Source: Pristionchus mayeri (Eukaryota; Nematoda; Chromadorea; Rhabditida; Neodiplogasteridae). Taken from it: a DNA stretch of 64,000 bases. Positions 11,585 to 21,556 of the stretch are shown in pieces. Below the pieces are notes generated by a model. The model did not search any database. It was given only the letters and a program-made list of their open reading frames with translations, and was not told where the DNA came from. Numbering within the stretch: position 1 is the first letter of the stretch; every line of letters starts with the position of its first letter. The stretch is taken from assembly GCA_036245805.1 (NCBI GenBank), contig BTRK01000002.1, positions 4,832,689 to 4,896,688 of the forward strand. The letters are read 5' to 3'. The translations under genes were made by a program, and so were the position numbers.

Positions 11585-11885
11585 TCACACCTCATGTACT
11601 TTGCCTACCGTACCCAGCAGCGCTCGGAATATTATGTCTTTAATCTCGTTAAAAAGATTCGTCACAATTCGTAAGCTGTCATCGACTGTCAGGTATGCCC
11701 AATATGGGGAGTGCAAAGGGGCGGAGCCATTGCGCTCTCCTACCACTGGTTTTTCCCCGGCGCGTATAGAGAGCAGGTGGGGAGTAAGAGATCGGGGGAG
11801 GGGGACTAAGCGTGCAATAATTCGATCAAGGCCTTCTCTAAGACCCAGAGACCAATTTTTGGAGACCTCCGGCTTGGAAGGTCAA
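11585..11885. repeat. Direct repeat copy (pairs with 10550-10865)
   Basis: Second copy of the roughly 300-bp unit described at 10550-10865, in the same orientation, directly downstream of the receptor exons. Confidence 0.75.
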
Positions 11886-12498
11886 CAATCGCGGATCCGA
11901 ATACGAGTAGAAATTAAATTTCGAATTCCGGGTTGCCGTATTTTTTACACCATTCCTCGACTGGTGATGTGGTACCGTAGATTAGATATTTTTTATATAT
12001 TTCTGATCATTTTGATATCGAATAAATGATTGCATTGAATGCACGTCAACTTTATCAGCATCATTTCCTTACTCAAGAGATGAAAAATCGCACGACATTT
12101 GCAAATGAATGGCGGAAGATCGCGTTAGTAGCACTCATCCACCACAATGTTCATGTGCATCCGGCAAAACAAATTATGCATCGGCCGTCACTAATGCCTG
12201 TAAGCGAGGGCTGCGCAAAGGGGGGAATGCTTACGATGTCGTTGGTTCTCGCTCGAAAATGCGGTAAATAACGCTATTAAAATAACCCTCGCTGCGCCTC
12301 GCCTCGATTAATTGTGTAATTTCTGCGTAAAATGAGCGACTTACCATTTTGAACTCATGTTTTGCTAATTTGTTGTTATGTTCTCACAACACTGGCGCTT
12401 ACAAAAAATCAGACTTACGATCGAAAAGTTTTAAGGTTTTAACGAACATATCAAGCAATAACAATGGAATATGCTGGAGGAGATTGTATTCCTTGCTT
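11886..12498. other. No confident gene
   Basis: A short hydrophobic frame at about 11930-12027 (FYTIPRLVMWYRR..., then an isoleucine-rich helix) could be a leftover receptor exon. The rest shows no domain or splice support. Confidence 0.3.
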
Positions 12499-14396
12499 CT
12501 ATGGTACACTCTGGTTCGCACTTTGCATCGAGACGGGCCGTACGGGCACTTGGTGCCGGACAATCTGAGCGGCATGAGATATCTCCTCAGCGTGTTCGCC
12601 TCTTTTAAGGAAGGAGTAGAAGTTGATGGCGACCTGAATTGAGCACTAGGTCGGGTGAGAACTATGACGTCATGCAGACGTTGATATATGAAATGCGGAA
12701 TGATGTCACCGTTTGCATCCGACCCCTGTATTGTGAAGTGATATATAACATGCATGCAAGCAGGCCAGGCGCCAATGGCTATATGCTCATTTTTACAAAT
12801 ACTTTTTAAAATATTTAGGGCTCACCTTGAGGAAGTATGCGTTCATTACTATTGTCATAATACAGAATGCAAGCCCAGCGTAGATAACTGAATTATTGTT
12901 TAGTGCGTATTTACAAAGGACACTAACTTGCTCGAGGGAACTGTTCTCCGGAACGTCTCTTCAACTAGAAAACGAAAAACTTATTTTTAAAAACATGTTT
13001 TTGGACGAAGCATATGTTCAACCTTTGCATACCTCTTTATCATCAAAGACAATGAAGATGATTCCCAGGCAAGCGAATGAGAAAACGATTATACACAAGA
13101 TCTGCAAAATTTACATATAAATTTACATATAACCCATATATGAATCTGAAGCTATCATTGCAATCGCAATATCCGTCTCAATATCTTACACAATTTTTTG
13201 TCTAATATTTAATCGCAAATCCAGCCGAAGCAGATACTAAAAATAAATTGAAATGTACAAACAACAAATATATAAGATCACCTCATAGACGATGAAAGGA
13301 ATGATGAATAATCGTCTGCCCTTGAAAGTCCCGATCAAAAAGAAGGCCAACACACACCAACAGAAGCGTACCTCCAAACATGCTAGGCACATTCTGAAGC
13401 AATCAATAATTTGTGTAATATTATAATCATTTCACTGAATTATTGCCTTTGCTACGAAAATGGGGAATTTTCAGCTTTAGAGAAGAATTGCATTCGGTTT
13501 TCCGTCTTTCCATTTCAGGCACTTGGTCGGAGCATAACCATGGCGTCACGCCTGATTTGATAGATCAAAATAATTAGTTTAACGTCATAGTTCTATTCCG
13601 ACCTAGTGTCCCAACCTAGAGGTTAGCTGCTTTTACAAACGGTTGACCAGTTAGAGTTTGCGTAGCTTAGGATAACCACTGATCAACCGGTATTCCGCCC
13701 AGTGGATGGGGAGTTGCCAACCTACGGGTTGGAAGAAACCAGAGTCGTTCGTTATTCGACAGGTGGGAAATGGAATGACGGAATTTCGGGCACTAGGTCG
13801 GATGAGAACAATGACGTCACACCGCCTTTGATAGATCAAAGGCGGCATGACGTCATAGTTCCCATCCGACCTAGCGCCGAATATCGAACTATTAGAAACG
13901 CACGAAGGTGTATCATTTTGGAACTGGTCATTTTATAACTCGGAGTTTGACAAGTATAGTGTTCCAAATTCATCGATGAGTTCGAAAACAAAGAGCTCTA
14001 AATTCCCAGTACTAAAGTGGTATACCATGAAACGCACTGCTGATTCGAATTTGATGCATTCCGATGAGGGAAATGGCAATACGGTCATACATAATTATTT
14101 CGAAAAAATAAACGCACTGCTAATGCGAGTGCGAAGCCGGTTTGCGCGATTGCCCACACGATCAAGGCCACGGCCATGAAACGAGCTGCTGTCTGCAAAT
14201 ATCGATTGATAATATTTTGATCTGCTGCTGGCCCGGAAGCACCAACCCCATGAGCGAATCCCCACTTCGTCGAACATTCGCGAATCCCCACTTCGTCGAA
14301 CATCTTTAGATAAAAAGCAGTACTTACAGTGACATGCGCTCCAAAGCAAAGCGTATGGAAATACCGGGGCTCGTTGGGGTCGAATTGTGTTGACAT
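12499..14396 (-). CDS. 4-TM membrane protein, paralogue C
   Basis: Exons on the minus strand: 14328-14396 (MSTQFDPNEPRYFHTLCFGA...), 14091-14192 (TAARFMAVALIVWAIA, TM1), 13282-13393 (FCWCVLAFFLIGT, TM2, then FIIPFIVYE), 13033-13101 (ILCIIVFSFACLGIIFIV, TM3), 12928-12964, 12826-12887 (IIYAGLAFCIMTIVMNAYFLK, TM4), 12499-12633 (VAINFYSFLKRG..., stop). About 194 residues with four hydrophobic helices. Exon order and splice phases match gene D, except that the junction between exons 2 and 3 is out of phase as drawn; two palindromic MITEs lie in that intron. It resembles nematode four-helix membrane families of unknown biochemical role. It may be intact with a different exon 2 end, or a recent pseudogene. 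Confidence 0.65.
13519..13611. mobile_element. Palindromic MITE family 1 (degenerate)
   Basis: Ends cacttggtcgg and ccgacctagtg with a central tttgatagatcaaa palindrome. Lies in the exon 2-3 intron of gene C. Full-length relatives are at 13789-13877 and 48488-48573. Confidence 0.7.
13789..13877. mobile_element. Palindromic MITE family 1 (full)
   Basis: About 88 bp, almost perfectly self-complementary: cactaggtcggatgagaac, tgacgtca and ccgcctttgat on one side, and their complements on the other. As RNA it would form one long hairpin. Other members: 12643-12724 (degenerate), 13519-13611, 47029-47100, 48488-48573; one-sided ends near 41386 and 56902. Confidence 0.85.
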
Positions 14397-15462
14397 GTTT
14401 GAGGAAAATTGAACTTCTGAATTAAGAACTGAATGTCGGGGGTTTAAGTACCCATCGAAAAACTTGCGAAATCTTACTAAAGGAGCAGGAATTAAATTCA
14501 GTTCTGAGAGACTCTAGACAGTTGATTGAGGGGCGCTCTTCAAAGTGTGTACTCTCTCTTCTCCTGTCTTCGTCCTCTCCTTCCCCCATTGAGATCGGGA
14601 ACGCGCTGACCTTGTGCACAGCATTGAATGAACACTATCGAGACTAGACTTTCGGCATGTCGATTTTCTGGTGTTCACAACTCATCAGATTATGCAATGA
14701 TTTCCAATTAGCAGCCAATGAGGAAGGAATTGTTGCTCGTTAAACTTTCAAGCAAAATCATCTCAAATTACCCCTCCTTTCGACTCTCATCGAGCAAACC
14801 GATGTGACTTACAAGAGTTACCCACAAAACCATCACAAAACCATTTACAAATCTCGCCATCCTCACAACATGGGCCAATCTTTCTCTTACGTGTGATTTC
14901 TATACGATTTGCAATTTTAAGAAGTCATCTCTATAGGTATTTCTAGTCAACACCCACACAATATGTGCGACAAACATAATATGCATGGCTAATCGTACTT
15001 ACGGGCAAAACGCGTTTGTCTTCGCATTTTGAATTATCAGGATTCCTTACTCAGTGAATCATGGAGAAACTTCAAGAGCCTATTGCGACACATATTCAAT
15101 TTTCCCTTTACATGTTCTTCTGTTTCCGCCCAAATTTCGTGCAAGTGTGACTCATTTTCAATTTCTCAAATTACCCTGATTTTCCGTTTTATACTACTTC
15201 ACATTCACATATACTGATAAATATGCTTCGTAACTTCCGCATTTAATATATGAGCTACAGAGAATGTGTTCATCCCAGAAATACAAACCTTTTTTCTAAG
15301 ATTCTTTGAAAAATCGTTGGGTAACTTGTGGGAATGAATAAGATGAGTCACAACTTGCTGCAATATACGCAACTTATACCTTTATCGGCAATAAATTCGT
15401 GACAAAAATATTTATCATTCAATGGGTGAAAAATCAGAGAAATGTGGAAAAACGGAGCGGCT
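14397..15462. other. Intergenic between the two 4-TM genes
   Basis: No further exons recognised. Holds the 5' flank of gene C and the 3' flank of gene D. The short open frames here lack domain or splice support. Confidence 0.4.
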
Positions 15463-16488
15463 TTACTTGTTGTCGATGTAAGAGTGAGCAGCGGGAATTG
15501 CGCGCACATGAACATATTCGATTCTTTCCTCAGAGTCTTGGCGATTCTTGAGGAATTCGAAGAAGTTGAGAACAATCTGAACAAGTGAATTATTTGAAAA
15601 TAATTATTATACTAAAAAAATACCTTGAACAAGTAAGCGTTAACGACAACCCATAGTGTCACGAACAAGGTAACGAAAATTTTGACTGAAAAAAAAAAAA
15701 AAATATATTTTAATCAATTTTGAAATTCCCTCACTTCTCACGACGATATCGGCGTCTTCTTCATCATATAACTCATCAATCTAAAATGCGTTGACTCTTT
15801 TTTTTGTTTTGATCCGTTTTAATTTCCCAACAGATAACGCACCAAATCAGACTTTAATAACACGATGCACGTCATAATAATTAAGAACGAGCCGAATACC
15901 TGAAACAAATCACATGCAACATTGATACAGTTGGAATGCCGGCTTTTAGATCATTTCAATTTTCCGGTTTCCGCATGTTTATTCGCAATTTTCCATAACA
16001 ACTCGCCTGATCCAGGAGATATGGCATTATGAGAATCCTCTTCTCCTTGATTGTGCCGAACAAAAGGGCGACTACGCAAGCAAAATCAATGACAGTTATC
16101 ACAATTGTCGCTTCAGTCTAAAAGAAAATAAAATATAAACATTCGCACAACAATCGTATTCCGAAAAATGCTGAAATATTCAGATTGTAATGCAATGTGA
16201 TAACATCCGGACCCATGTTTGCCATAATATCTCCGTTAAAGTGCGTAACACAGTCCACACAAGCGAGAAAATGGCGACATATCGAGCTGCTGTCTGTAAG
16301 ATATTTGCAATGAAGGGAGGGTCCCCTTTCACTCTAGTGAGATGTTCTCAGGCTACATATTCTTAGTGCTGCAATAAAGTAGATGATCCCGACGAGAAAA
16401 TTTTTAAAAAAATTGCCGAACTAACCACGACATGGGCCTTGACGCAGATCGAGTGGAAGTACCGAGGATTGTTCGGGTCGAAAGCCAT
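15463..16488 (-). CDS. 4-TM membrane protein, paralogue D
   Basis: Exons on the minus strand, all in consistent phase: 16426-16488 (MAFDPNNPRYFHS...), 16213-16293 (TAARYVAIFSLVWTVL, TM1), 16007-16117 (IDFACVVALLFGT, TM2, then MPYLLDQ), 15843-15899 (VFGSFLIIMTCIVLL, TM3), 15735-15780 (acidic DELYDEEDAD loop), 15624-15685 (KIFVTLFVTLWVVV, TM4), 15463-15576 (NFFEFLKNRQ... to a TAA stop). About 177 residues, four helices, tail predicted cytosolic. The intron 15900-16006 begins with GC, in donor context CAG then gcgagt. Tandem paralogue of gene C (same exon plan, FDPN-PRYFH start, TAAR at exon 2). Function unknown; the membrane topology is inferred. Confidence 0.75.
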
Positions 16489-16497
16489 TGCTCACTA

Positions 16498-16605
16498 GAG
16501 TTCGAGAAATAATACCACGGTCTCTTCATTCTACACACTCTCTCACCATTTGACCTGTCGAGAGAGTGTGTAAAATGAAGAGATGGCGACCCGAATTACG
16601 AACTC
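16498..16605. mobile_element. Hairpin MITE family 2
   Basis: Ends gagttcgag and cgaattacgaactc, stems with ggtctcttcatt and aatgaagagat. Inserted about 10 bp upstream of the start codon of gene D, so it may lie in its promoter or 5' UTR. Confidence 0.75.
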
Positions 16606-16686
16606 TTGTTCGGGTCGAAAGTCATGGATCACATGAAAGCTCACATCTGGTTTATTTTTATACTCGTGCGCGACGGTTTACAAGTA

Positions 16687-17583
16687 TTAGGTTGGTAAGA
16701 AAGTTCTGTCGCGTTTCTCGTATTTTAAATTTTGGTTTATCCTGCCCTTCAAGGTGATCAATCTTCATACGATCTTCAGTAGTCTAATAGTCCTTGGCTA
16801 CTGTTTCGAGAAAACGTTATCACATTATTCTCTAATTGTTAATTCTGACATAGTCGATTGCCAAATTCAGCGAAATTGATGACCAACCCTATTTTTTATT
16901 TGCTCATAGTTGAAAGAAGAAATGTGATATGGGCATAATTAACATGCTGTTGTCGAGTGCAACAAATGGGCATGTTTTGTATTGCATAACAATAAAAAAG
17001 ACCCATTATGCCAACTTGGGATCAGCGCTAATTCTGAAAATTCCACTGAATTGAATTTTGTTGTTAAGCATTTCTCATCCCTGAAGATTTAGTGATTGAT
17101 CCAGTTAGCTCAGTTGTAGTGAGTGATGAAGTACTCGGCATGATTAGTGTTTACCCTAAATAGGAAAGTGGTGCACCTAGCTGTTCGTAAGCTACATTTT
17201 TTCAAATGATGAAACCGAAAATTGTTCTTTGAAATCAGCCTTTTTTGCAATGTGCAGCTTCCCACACATATCGAATGCCGGATGTTACGTGATAATATGG
17301 ATGTATAACTCTAGTGTTATCACCCTTCAATGCAGTAGGAGCAATTGGCAGCTCTTGTTCAAACGGCTGAGTTCAACATATTACACTATAAAATCGTCAT
17401 TTTCAGAATTTTTGAAATTTTATTTATTTACTCGCTTTTATATGCGAAATAGAATCGACTTAAACCTGTTGACGCATACTACTTACATTACTTCACCTTA
17501 TGTTAAATTGAATTTCCAGACAATTTATTCAGTCAAGAAAAAATGGAAAAATAGTACGCGACAGAACTTTCTTACCAACCTAA
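16687..17583. mobile_element. Mariner-type MITE, about 897 bp
   Basis: Terminal inverted repeats ttaggttggtaagaaagttc, continuing tgtcgcg, at both ends. TA flanks each side (16685-16686 and 17584-17585). The interior has no transposase frame. A different family from the ttagggtgtcccg element. Confidence 0.85.
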
Positions 17584-17734
17584 TACACTAATTCGTTGTT
17601 GGCGCGCGCTACATACTTTATTTCATCATTATCGATGATTAATTGGTCGGAATCGCACGTTTGTGATTGAGAATAGTGGAAAGCATCACAACAACAAAAC
17701 AATGGCTATTTCCCCATTCGAGAGCGCAAACTAT

Positions 17735-18260
17735 ACATTTGAGAGCGAGGGTGCTACAACGAAAGTGGACACAATGTGGGATGTTGTTTTTTTATTTATC
17801 TCATCGCATTAAAATGAATCTAGGTGGATAAATTACGCATGGACGTAGACTGAGCATGATGAAATTAGAACTGTTTAAGTAGCGACAATGAACACTTTCA
17901 AGTCGTGGCCTTGTCTTCATCACACTATGCGCACTACGCTACAGATTATGCAGAGTAGTTGCCTTGTGGAATGTGAAGTGTCTAATATTCTGCAATTCAA
18001 ATCGACGGGAATAGGTTTTTTCTTAAAAGACTTCCTAAAGCCACATCTACAGCCGGGTAGTGTTTTCCGAATCTTGACGACGGGATGAGTATTTCGTAAA
18101 GAGTTTTTGTATGTTCTTTTCTCGATTTGATTTAAATTTATGACGCTTACCAGGGCCATAACACCGGTGGTTCTTCCCTTTCCAAAGAAAAATAACTGTG
18201 CATGACTAAGCATGAATAGGTTTTTTAGCGATTTAATTGCTGGTATAAGCAAAACTAAAT
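17735..18260. repeat. Direct repeat copy 2 (pairs with 9570-10310)
   Basis: Second, diverged copy of the repeat described at 9570-10310, same orientation. The open frames in it are not conserved between the two copies, so I do not call a gene. Confidence 0.65.
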
Positions 18261-18440
18261 AATCATGACGGTTTGGACATCCTATAGAGGACCGCAGTGC
18301 ATATAGAGTTGTTTCTGTTTTTTATGAAGGCGAAAATATTTCTCGAAAAATATTTATTCTACTCAACAATCAAAGTATACAATCTTAAATGATGACGAAG
18401 AATCTTGTTTAATGCATTAATTGTTATATGATATATGCCG

Positions 18441-18549
18441 ACTTCTTGTGAATGGCATTCCGACTTCGGATACGGCTGCTTCTTGTGAATGAAATTCAGA
18501 CTTCAGATACGCCTGCTTCTTGTTAATGACATTCAGACTTCAGATATGG
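18441..18549. repeat. 37-bp tandem repeat, three units
   Basis: Three imperfect units of ttcttgtgaatg...gacttcrgatacg at 37-bp spacing (about 18443, 18480, 18517). Confidence 0.8.
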
Positions 18550-19800
18550 AAATTGATACTGTCCGGACTGAGCTTCTTTTGATAGCCTTCACGGACAATG
18601 CACGTCGTCTTAGAAATGTTGAGTAGTTGAGAGCGACCTAAACGATAATTCGAATTGTCTCCACAAATAACTGTTTTGCTTAGGGAAGGCCACACTAGAT
18701 ATGACATTTCATTATGCGTTCTTTTAATTTCTCTTCTAATCTTACTGTTGAGATAGCAAACATGGAGAGGCTTTCCTAGCAATAATTTACCGTCAGAGTG
18801 TAGATGTTCACTGCGAGAAGCGATAGTGTTATAGAAGCAGTAATCAGTTTTTCTAAAAGATGTACGTATACATTTTTTTGAAAATGCTGGACCTTTAAAG
18901 GGACCTGGCAGAGATTGGACATTTGAACTTATTGTGTAGAACTCGTTATTTCAAAATTGATATTATAATTCAAAAAAAATAGAAAAATTTCTGTTCGCGT
19001 AATTTAAAAAATAAAATGGCTATGCGAAAATATTGGTGGGAATTTAGGGTGAGTACGGTAACGGGTGCTTTGTTTCCCATGATTCACTACTTACCGGTTG
19101 TGTCCTGAGTTGACGGCTCCTAGTTGCCACAACTCCAACTTGAAGATTTCCCTATTTTGCGTTTTTAATTTGATCATCCGCTGTTTCCAACATGCTGAAT
19201 ATGTGCTTTAGTGTCGCTACAAGCCAAATTCGTGAAATTTATGCTTGGGCGACATACGGAGCGCGAGTTACGCGTGTTTCGGCTCGCGTAACTTGTGCCT
19301 TGCGCTCTGTCCTCCACCCATGCGGTTCGGCGCGCGTAATTCGCTCTATATTTTTAATATTTGTCGTATAAAAACGATTGCGTTCGATTCTAAATCGATT
19401 TACACAGGCCGTCACGACGATGGACTCGATTAGAAGAGGAGAAGAACGACGAGGGAGCCGCATCCTTACCATGCTAAATGGCCTCAACGGAACGTCTGCA
19501 GTCGTTTCTCCCGTCACCTTCTCGCCCAAGAGGCTTTCCACCATTCTGACCATCTCTGTGAGTAACGCCTTCATTTCGTAATCAGTTCTGCCTGTTCAAA
19601 TTGATCGATTTACATAGTGCGACGTGTTTTTTTGCTAAAAAAATAGGCGCAGTTTATGTTTGTTTATGTGCGTTTTATGATACGATCCTGTTGTACTTGT
19701 TAGAAATTACGTTTTTGTTTCAGAATTCGTAATCCCGGAGTGGAACCCCATCAAACTGCGTGGAACTTCGACATTTTCGTCGACTTGAAGCAGCAAACAA
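18550..19800. other. 5' flank of CDV3-like gene, possible divergent exon
   Basis: Mostly AT-rich and gene-free up to about 19230. At 19465-19562 an open segment has an acceptor (tactcacag) and a donor (gtaagg) on the minus strand, encoding VRMVESLLGEKVTGE. On the plus strand the same segment is open with a gtgagt donor at 19559, so the coding strand is unclear. A gtttttgtttcag acceptor ends at 19723, 84 bp before the CDV3-like start codon. It could be a trans-splice site or the end of a 5' UTR intron. Confidence 0.35.
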
Positions 19801-19806
19801 ATCAAA

Positions 19807-21444
19807 ATGGCCGATCTTGATTCGTTCTTTGCTAAGAAGAAGGACAACAAGAAGAAGGTTAGTTGTATTTATGTTACATATCCCATTATTTAGAAAGTGG
19901 TTAATATTATCTCTTTATTTAATTGTTTTATTAAAGTGATCTTTGCATTTGCAGTCGTCGTAAAGGTCGATGATGTCGGAAGTCTCCTTGAGCGCAAGGC
20001 GAAGAAGCAGGTTTGTGTAGTTTCGATTGCATTTATATTGTGATTTTAGTGGGAACAATCAACTTGTTGTATAGGAACCATCGTAATAGCTAATTTACCT
20101 TATTAGATTATTCCTATACACAATTAACTCACTTGTCGATTACGACATTTCCCATTACTGTAAGTCCTCCCTCTCAAACTGCTGTATTACGTGTCAATAC
20201 GCTTCGGCCTCGCTCTCTCTCCCTCTCTTTCCCGCGCACTCTCTTTCTCTGCACTCTCTTCCCAAGTGCGCTCTCTCGCCCCACTCTTCCCTCACTCCAT
20301 CCATTCATTCTATCCTTTAGCTCGTTCACCGACTAGCGGTCCGGTCTCTCCTCTTGTCTATTTTCTGATATTTATTTTGTGGTAACAAACTCTGCGTTTA
20401 CGCACGTCCTCTCCCATCTACAAGGGACAAGGACACAACACAACTGATACTTGTATTTCATCACAATTAATCAACTTGTTCAGGAAGAGAGAGAACGTGA
20501 AGAAGCCGAGGATCTCAAGAACGGAGATAACGACGGATCGCAGGAGGAGAGCGAGTGGCTCGATTATGAGGCCAACACCAACAACAGGTTTGCAATGCGT
20601 TGTAGTAGCTTTTCTTACCTACTGAGTGGCGTCAGCGCGGAGTGCGCATCAGACGTCAGCGCGGAGTGCGCATCAGACGTCAGCGCGGAGTGCGCATCAC
20701 AAGGTGGTTTCAATTATTAACATTTCAATGGTTTATGCTTGTCTTTGCAGAGTCGACGGACTGCGCATTAAGGACATGGGTCTCGAAGACACCGAGGAAG
20801 AGACCCCCGAAGCTGTCGAGGAAGAGAAGGATGTCGTGAAGGGGGTCACGAAGACCTGGAGAACCATCCAGGCGAGTCAACTCAATTCGTTATTTTTTAT
20901 ACATTGTTCATCTGATTGATTCAATAGGCGTACTTAAGATTCACTTAAATCAAATTAAATTCGAACGTTTCAGAAGAGCGAGACTGCTCCGGAGCTGATC
21001 CCGACCGCGTCCGAGTTTGCAGCCAACAAGCCCTCGCGCTACGTCGCTCCCAGCATGCGTGACGCGAATGCCGGCGGGAAGATCGATCTCAGCAACCAGG
21101 TTAAACATTAATAAACCGGTTTTACCTCATGGTTGTGATTGTATGTTTTTTATTTAATGTGTAAAATTTACAGGAAATGTTCCCTACATTCGCTGCTGCC
21201 GAGCTGATCGAGAAGCACAAGAAGAACGAGGTGAAGACGACGAACGCCGCCAATGCGTGGTTGTCAGATGGGTTATTTACTACCTTTTTCAATTGAATAG
21301 TTGAAGATTAAATTATTGTACAATTTGATTGATTGAATATTTGGTTCTTTGTGGAACAATTACAGTGCATTCTGCGTCGGCTGCGATGAAGAAGACGACG
21401 AATTTATCAAGAATGAACATCAATCAGGTATGCGATTACCATAA
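19807..21444 (+). CDS. CDV3-homologue-like protein
   Basis: Exons: 19807-19861 (or to 19857), 19955-20010, 20484-20587, 20751-20871, 20974-21099, 21174-21271, 21366-21444, giving about 212 residues. The start ATG lies in an aaaATGG context and opens with MADLDSFFAKKK, matching the LDNFFAKRDKKKK start of animal CDV3. The middle has EWLDYE...VDGLRIKDMG, parallel to the CDV3 EW..dY.gLR..-M block. Later come TAPELIP, RYVAPSMR and MFPTFAAAE, parallel to the YRPPGAR and FPSL blocks. CDV3 proteins are small, charged, probably disordered cytoplasmic proteins of unclear biochemical role. The intron at 20872-20973 is GC-AG. The first junction is ambiguous: a 19862 donor keeps frame with the 19955 acceptor, while the stronger 19858 donor would need a poor acceptor. 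AATAAA overlaps the stop, implying a very short 3' UTR. Convergent with the next gene. Confidence 0.8.
20631..20697. repeat. 24-bp tandem repeat in CDV3-like intron 3
   Basis: Three copies of gtcagcgcggagtgcgcatc with agac spacers, starting 43 bp after the exon 3 donor. GC-rich compared with the surrounding intron. Confidence 0.9.
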
Positions 21445-21556
21445 ATAAAATATTTCGAGAATATACTCATAGAAGGTAGTTGGGTTACTGTAAGGGATGG
21501 GATAGTCTCACTACTGGATGGTAATTGGAAGAAACGGGGTACTAGAATATAGATAA

